NCBI GenBank assembly: GCA_947165105.1
Contig: CAMUZC010000064.1
Location: forward strand, 1 to 9,220
Source: an uncultured Lachnospiraceae bacterium
GTDB lineage: Bacteria > Bacillota_A > Clostridia > TANB77 > CAG-508
Reading direction: 5' to 3'
Length of the DNA: 9,220 nt
Below are positions 7,480-9,220 of the stretch, one piece after another. The first letter of the stretch is position 1. Each line of letters starts with the position of its first letter. The notes beneath the pieces were generated by a model, which worked only from the letters and a program-made list of their open reading frames with translations, did no database searches and was not told the DNA's origin. A program made the position numbers and the translations under genes.

Positions 7480-7983
7480 TTAGTTAATTGCACATAATGA
7501 GTCTGTTCCTAGATTTAGTGCATCACTCTCTTTGTTTTCATCATTTGATGGTATTTTTTCTATAATTTTTTTCATTGTTATTTTAGTCCCAAGTCCTAGA
7601 ACTGACTCAATATGTACTTCGTCCATAAAGCTTTCCATTATTGTAAAGCCCATTCCTGATCTTTCTAAATTTGGTTTTGAGGTATATAATGGTTTTCTTG
7701 CTATCTCGACATTTTCAATACCTTTTCCGGAATCAGATATTTCAATTTCTATTGTATTAGCAAATATTTTTGCTATTATCTTTATAATCCCATCCATATT
7801 TTCATATCCATGAATTATGCTATTGGTAACAGCTTCTGATACAGCTGTTTTTATATCAGCAAGTTCTTCAATTGTTGGATCTAATTGCGCTGCAAAAGCT
7901 GCAACAGTTATTCTAGCAAATGCTTCATTATTTGATTTGCTTAAAAATTCTAATTTCATTTCGTTTTCATACAAACCTTTCAT
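7480..7983 (-). CDS. spoIIAB: Anti-sigma-F factor and serine kinase SpoIIAB
   Basis: SpoIIAB is a GHKL-fold ATP-binding protein that binds and inhibits sigma-F and phosphorylates SpoIIAA. From the preferred start it has 167 residues. The ATP site is clear: N box [12 protein letters not shown] with Glu50 and Asn54, G1 box DSGKGI (84-89), and [17 protein letters not shown] (107-123) as the lid and G2 box. The beginning [18 protein letters not shown] parallels the Bacillus protein, including the arginine in FAR that contacts sigma-F in the family. Of two ATGs (7992 and 7983) the inner one is favoured because AAAGGA (7997-7992) overlaps the first but lies 8 nt before the second. A tail of about 25 residues (from about 143, acidic and Ser-rich) extends past the usual length of roughly 146. 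It sits between spoIIAA (75-bp gap) and sigF (42-bp gap) in the normal operon order. Confidence 0.95.
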   Translation of the reverse strand: MKGLYENEMKLEFLSKSNNEAFARITVAAFAAQLDPTIEELADIKTAVSEAVTNSIIHGYENMDGIIKIIAKIFANTIEIEISDSGKGIENVEIARKPLYTSKPNLERSGMGFTIMESFMDEVHIESVLGLGTKITMKKIIEKIPSNDENKESDALNLGTDSLCAIN

Positions 7984-8019
7984 TTGTTCCATCCTTTGTA
8001 TAATATATTTAGGTTTTTT

Positions 8020-8042
8020 ATTGGTTATACCTATAAACCAAT
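8020..8042. other. Small hairpin in the spoIIAA-spoIIAB gap
   Basis: ATTGGTT and AACCAAT form a perfect 7-bp stem with a 9-nt loop between spoIIAA and spoIIAB. On the transcribed strand it is followed by A residues rather than T, so it is not a terminator. It may influence RNA stability or the relative yield of the two proteins. Function is unknown. Confidence 0.4.
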
Positions 8043-8058
8043 GTATTTATTTGCATTC

Positions 8059-8373
8059 TTATGCATTTTTCACCACCGGAATAATTTTCAAAACTCCACT
8101 CATCTCAAATATTTTTTGAATACTTGGTTTTACATTTGTCATCTCGACGCTTCCTCCAAGCATATTAGCAGTTTTATACCTTCCGATTATCATTCCTATT
8201 CCTGCACTATCCATGAAAGATACCTTATCAAAATCAAATATAACTTTTCTAGGCATATATCTCGCAATTTCATTGTCAGCCATCCTCCTTATTTTTTCTG
8301 TACTGTGATGATCAATTTCTTCAGTAATTTTGATTCGCAAAAGCTTGTCCTCTTTTAAAAATTCACTTTCCAA
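8059..8373 (-). CDS. spoIIAA: Anti-anti-sigma factor SpoIIAA
   Basis: SpoIIAA is the STAS-domain partner that, when dephosphorylated by SpoIIE, displaces sigma-F from SpoIIAB. The 104-residue protein is a little shorter than the Bacillus one (117). It has the early ITEEIDHHSTEKIR segment, matching GELDHHTAE in Bacillus, and the phosphorylation loop VSFMDSAGIGMIIGRYK. There Ser56, after Asp55, aligns with Bacillus Ser58; the next residue is Ala57 where Bacillus has Ser. The C-terminal part, IQKIFEMSGVLKIIP, is also conserved. The start is TTG at 8373, set by AAGGAGG (8388-8382) with 8 nt spacing; no ATG is available nearby. It is the first gene of the spoIIA operon and lies directly behind a promoter with Spo0A boxes. 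Confidence 0.94.
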   Translation of the reverse strand: MESEFLKEDKLLRIKITEEIDHHSTEKIRRMADNEIARYMPRKVIFDFDKVSFMDSAGIGMIIGRYKTANMLGGSVEMTNVKPSIQKIFEMSGVLKIIPVVKNA

Positions 8374-8409
8374 AATACAGTCCTCCTTGCTTTTTTATTT
8401 ATAAATTTG

Positions 8410-8438
8410 ATTATAGTTCTATTTCCATTTTTTTCCAA
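8410..8438 (-). promoter_or_regulatory. Promoter of the spoIIAA-spoIIAB-sigF operon
   Basis: On the minus strand TTGGAA (8438-8433) and a perfect TATAAT (8415-8410) are spaced 17 bp, a good sigma-A match. An overlapping but weaker sigma-H-like pattern exists (TGGAAAA, then AGAAC). Bacillus spoIIA uses sigma-H with Spo0A, so which sigma factor is used here is open. Transcription would start near 8403, about 30 nt before the TTG start codon. Confidence 0.55.
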
Positions 8439-8458
8439 GAGCGAAAAATAGGAAGTTT

Positions 8459-8485
8459 TGTCGAATGGGTGAAAAGTTTTCGACA
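8459..8485. promoter_or_regulatory. Pair of inverted Spo0A boxes upstream of spoIIA
   Basis: Two exact matches to the Spo0A box TGTCGAA occur here: 8459-8465 on the plus strand and 8485-8479 on the minus strand. Their centres are 20 bp apart, about two helical turns. The nearer box is about 20 bp upstream of the -35 element. Activation of spoIIA by phosphorylated Spo0A is well established in the Firmicutes, so this is the likely master switch for the whole cluster. The two boxes facing each other also make the region look like a hairpin. Confidence 0.7.
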
Positions 8486-8508
8486 GAATTTTTTTAATTT
8501 GTTGCCGA

Positions 8509-8623
8509 GAGAAAGAAATATATTATTCCTCCGTTCGTTTGCTGGCGTGGGAGTTTTGGATAAAGACTTTAGGTGAGAGCGCCAAACTGCGCGCTACACT
8601 ACGGAATAATATATTTCTTTCTC
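8509..8623. repeat. 115-bp foldback element with 21-bp perfect arms (element 2)
   Basis: The arms 8509-8529 and 8603-8623 are exact reverse complements over 21 bp. The interior carries GTTTGCTGGC (8537-8546) and GCCAAACTGCGC (8581-8592). The same two words occur in the same order on the minus strand of the element at 4439-4649 (GTTTGCTGGC at 4600-4591; GCCAACTGCGC at 4504-4494). The arms of the two elements are largely different, sharing mainly ATATATTT next to the core. It lies between the permease terminator and the Spo0A boxes of spoIIA. No protein is encoded. Most likely it is a mobile or structural repeat of an unnamed family. Confidence 0.75.
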
Positions 8624-8648
8624 CGAATAGATTTGTAATTAAATAAAA

Positions 8649-8686
8649 AATGTCCGAGTTTTCAATCTCTAGAAAACTCGGACATT
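8649..8686 (-). terminator. Rho-independent terminator of the permease gene
   Basis: A perfect 14-bp stem, AATGTCCGAGTTTT (8649-8662) with AAAACTCGGACATT (8673-8686), has a 10-nt loop. On the minus strand it is followed by TTTTTTATTT. It lies 18 bp after the permease stop codon and separates that gene from the spoIIA operon. It is the clearest terminator in the window. Confidence 0.9.
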
Positions 8687-8704
8687 CCTGTTATTTATAA
8701 AATT

Positions 8705-9220
8705 CTACACTCTAGAACTCATCAAATTGCTAGAAGAGTAGCTCTTTAACCCTTTATTAAATACAACAAATGCTAAAATTACGCTAATAACAGTAACTCC
8801 TAGAACTGTAAGCAGGCTTACTAAATCAAATTTGATAATAATATGTAGTGGTAAATAATTAGTTAAACCTACTGGTATTATTGTATAAAAAATAAGTTTA
8901 ACTGAATTTTTAAAAATAGTATCTGGATATGTTGCAAAGTTAATTATAGCTCCAGATAATGTATCAACTAACACATCGCCTTTAACAAATTTGAAGCATA
9001 TGCAACTTAGAATTACTGTAAATGATGTAATTATAATACTTCCAGTAATACTAAATAGTACAAACAATCCAAATTGAGCTAAAGTCATATGACAGAATAA
9101 TACAACAATAAATCCATATAAAATATCTCCTATTGCTGAAATACTAGTATCTGAAGTAATTACACTTAACAATACATTTTTAGGTTGAACCAAAAATGAA
9201 TCAAGTTTTCCATTAACTAT
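8705..9220 (-). CDS. ABC-2-type transporter permease, N-terminally truncated by the window
   Basis: This is the C-terminal 171 residues of a membrane permease. The frame stays open to the window edge; the internal TTG at 9193 is not the true start, since the residues before it (IVNGKLDSFLVQPKNVLL) are typical of the family. This G.LD..L..P segment, four to five hydrophobic stretches, a later YPDTIFKNSVKLIFYTIIP segment and the ending FNKGLKSYSSSN fit the DUF990/COG3694-like group of ABC-2 permeases. These normally work with an ATPase and a second similar permease as an exporter; substrates are mostly unknown. Those partners would lie upstream, beyond the window. It is separated from the spoIIA operon by a terminator, so I see no sign of a shared role in sporulation. 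Confidence 0.75.
   Translation of the reverse strand: MVNGKLDSFLVQPKNVLLSVITSDTSISAIGDILYGFIVVLFCHMTLAQFGLFVLFSITGSIIITSFTVILSCICFKFVKGDVLVDTLSGAIINFATYPDTIFKNSVKLIFYTIIPVGLTNYLPLHIIIKFDLVSLLTVLGVTVISVILAFVVFNKGLKSYSSSNLMSSRV

Noticed and set aside
7984..8358. Plus-strand open frame across spoIIAA
   Set aside because: It is antisense to the conserved STAS gene and rich in Phe/Ser/His/Tyr as expected for a reverse-strand shadow.
8451..8497. Plus-strand terminator (hairpin followed by a T run)
   Set aside because: No plus-strand gene precedes it; the symmetry comes from two inverted Spo0A boxes, and the T run pairs within the stem.

Overview
The window is AT-rich, with strong AGGAGG-type ribosome binding sites and spore-specific genes. 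This points to an endospore-forming Firmicute, most likely a member of the Clostridia. I cannot assign a genus. Almost everything is on the minus strand. The exception is the 3' end of a spoVAC-like gene at the left edge, which converges on the main block.

Layout from left to right. (1) Positions 3-401 (+) hold the end of spoVAC. A shared bidirectional terminator follows at 401-474. (2) Positions 473-4268 (-) hold addA, encoding the AddA helicase-nuclease. Its reading frame is broken by one extra base exactly in the Walker A motif. It has its own sigma-A-type promoter, and its leader is almost filled by two tandem GGGGACGGTC repeat units. (3) Positions 4439-4649 hold a 211-bp foldback element with 41-bp perfect arms. 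(4) Positions 4672-8373 (-) hold a compact sporulation cluster that reads, in transcription order, spoIIAA, spoIIAB, sigF, spoIID, spoIIQ. (5) Positions 8374-8700 are regulatory: a sigma-A-like promoter, two perfect Spo0A boxes in inverted orientation, a second foldback element (8509-8623) that shares its inner core with the first, and a strong terminator. (6) Positions 8705-9220 (-) hold the C-terminal part of an ABC-2-type permease, cut by the window edge.

The sporulation genes form one logical circuit. SpoIIAA (anti-anti-sigma), SpoIIAB (anti-sigma kinase) and SigF form the forespore switch. SpoIID (cell-wall lytic enzyme) and SpoIIQ (forespore LytM protein) drive and support engulfment, which follows sigma-F activation. 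Two Spo0A boxes upstream of spoIIAA and a plausible sigma-F promoter upstream of spoIIQ fit this order.

The most noteworthy signals are the Walker A frameshift in addA, the two related foldback elements with conserved imperfect cores but different perfect arms, and the tandem repeat unit wedged between the addA promoter and its ribosome binding site. None of the protein genes looks like a new system. Novelty, if any, lies in the foldback element family.
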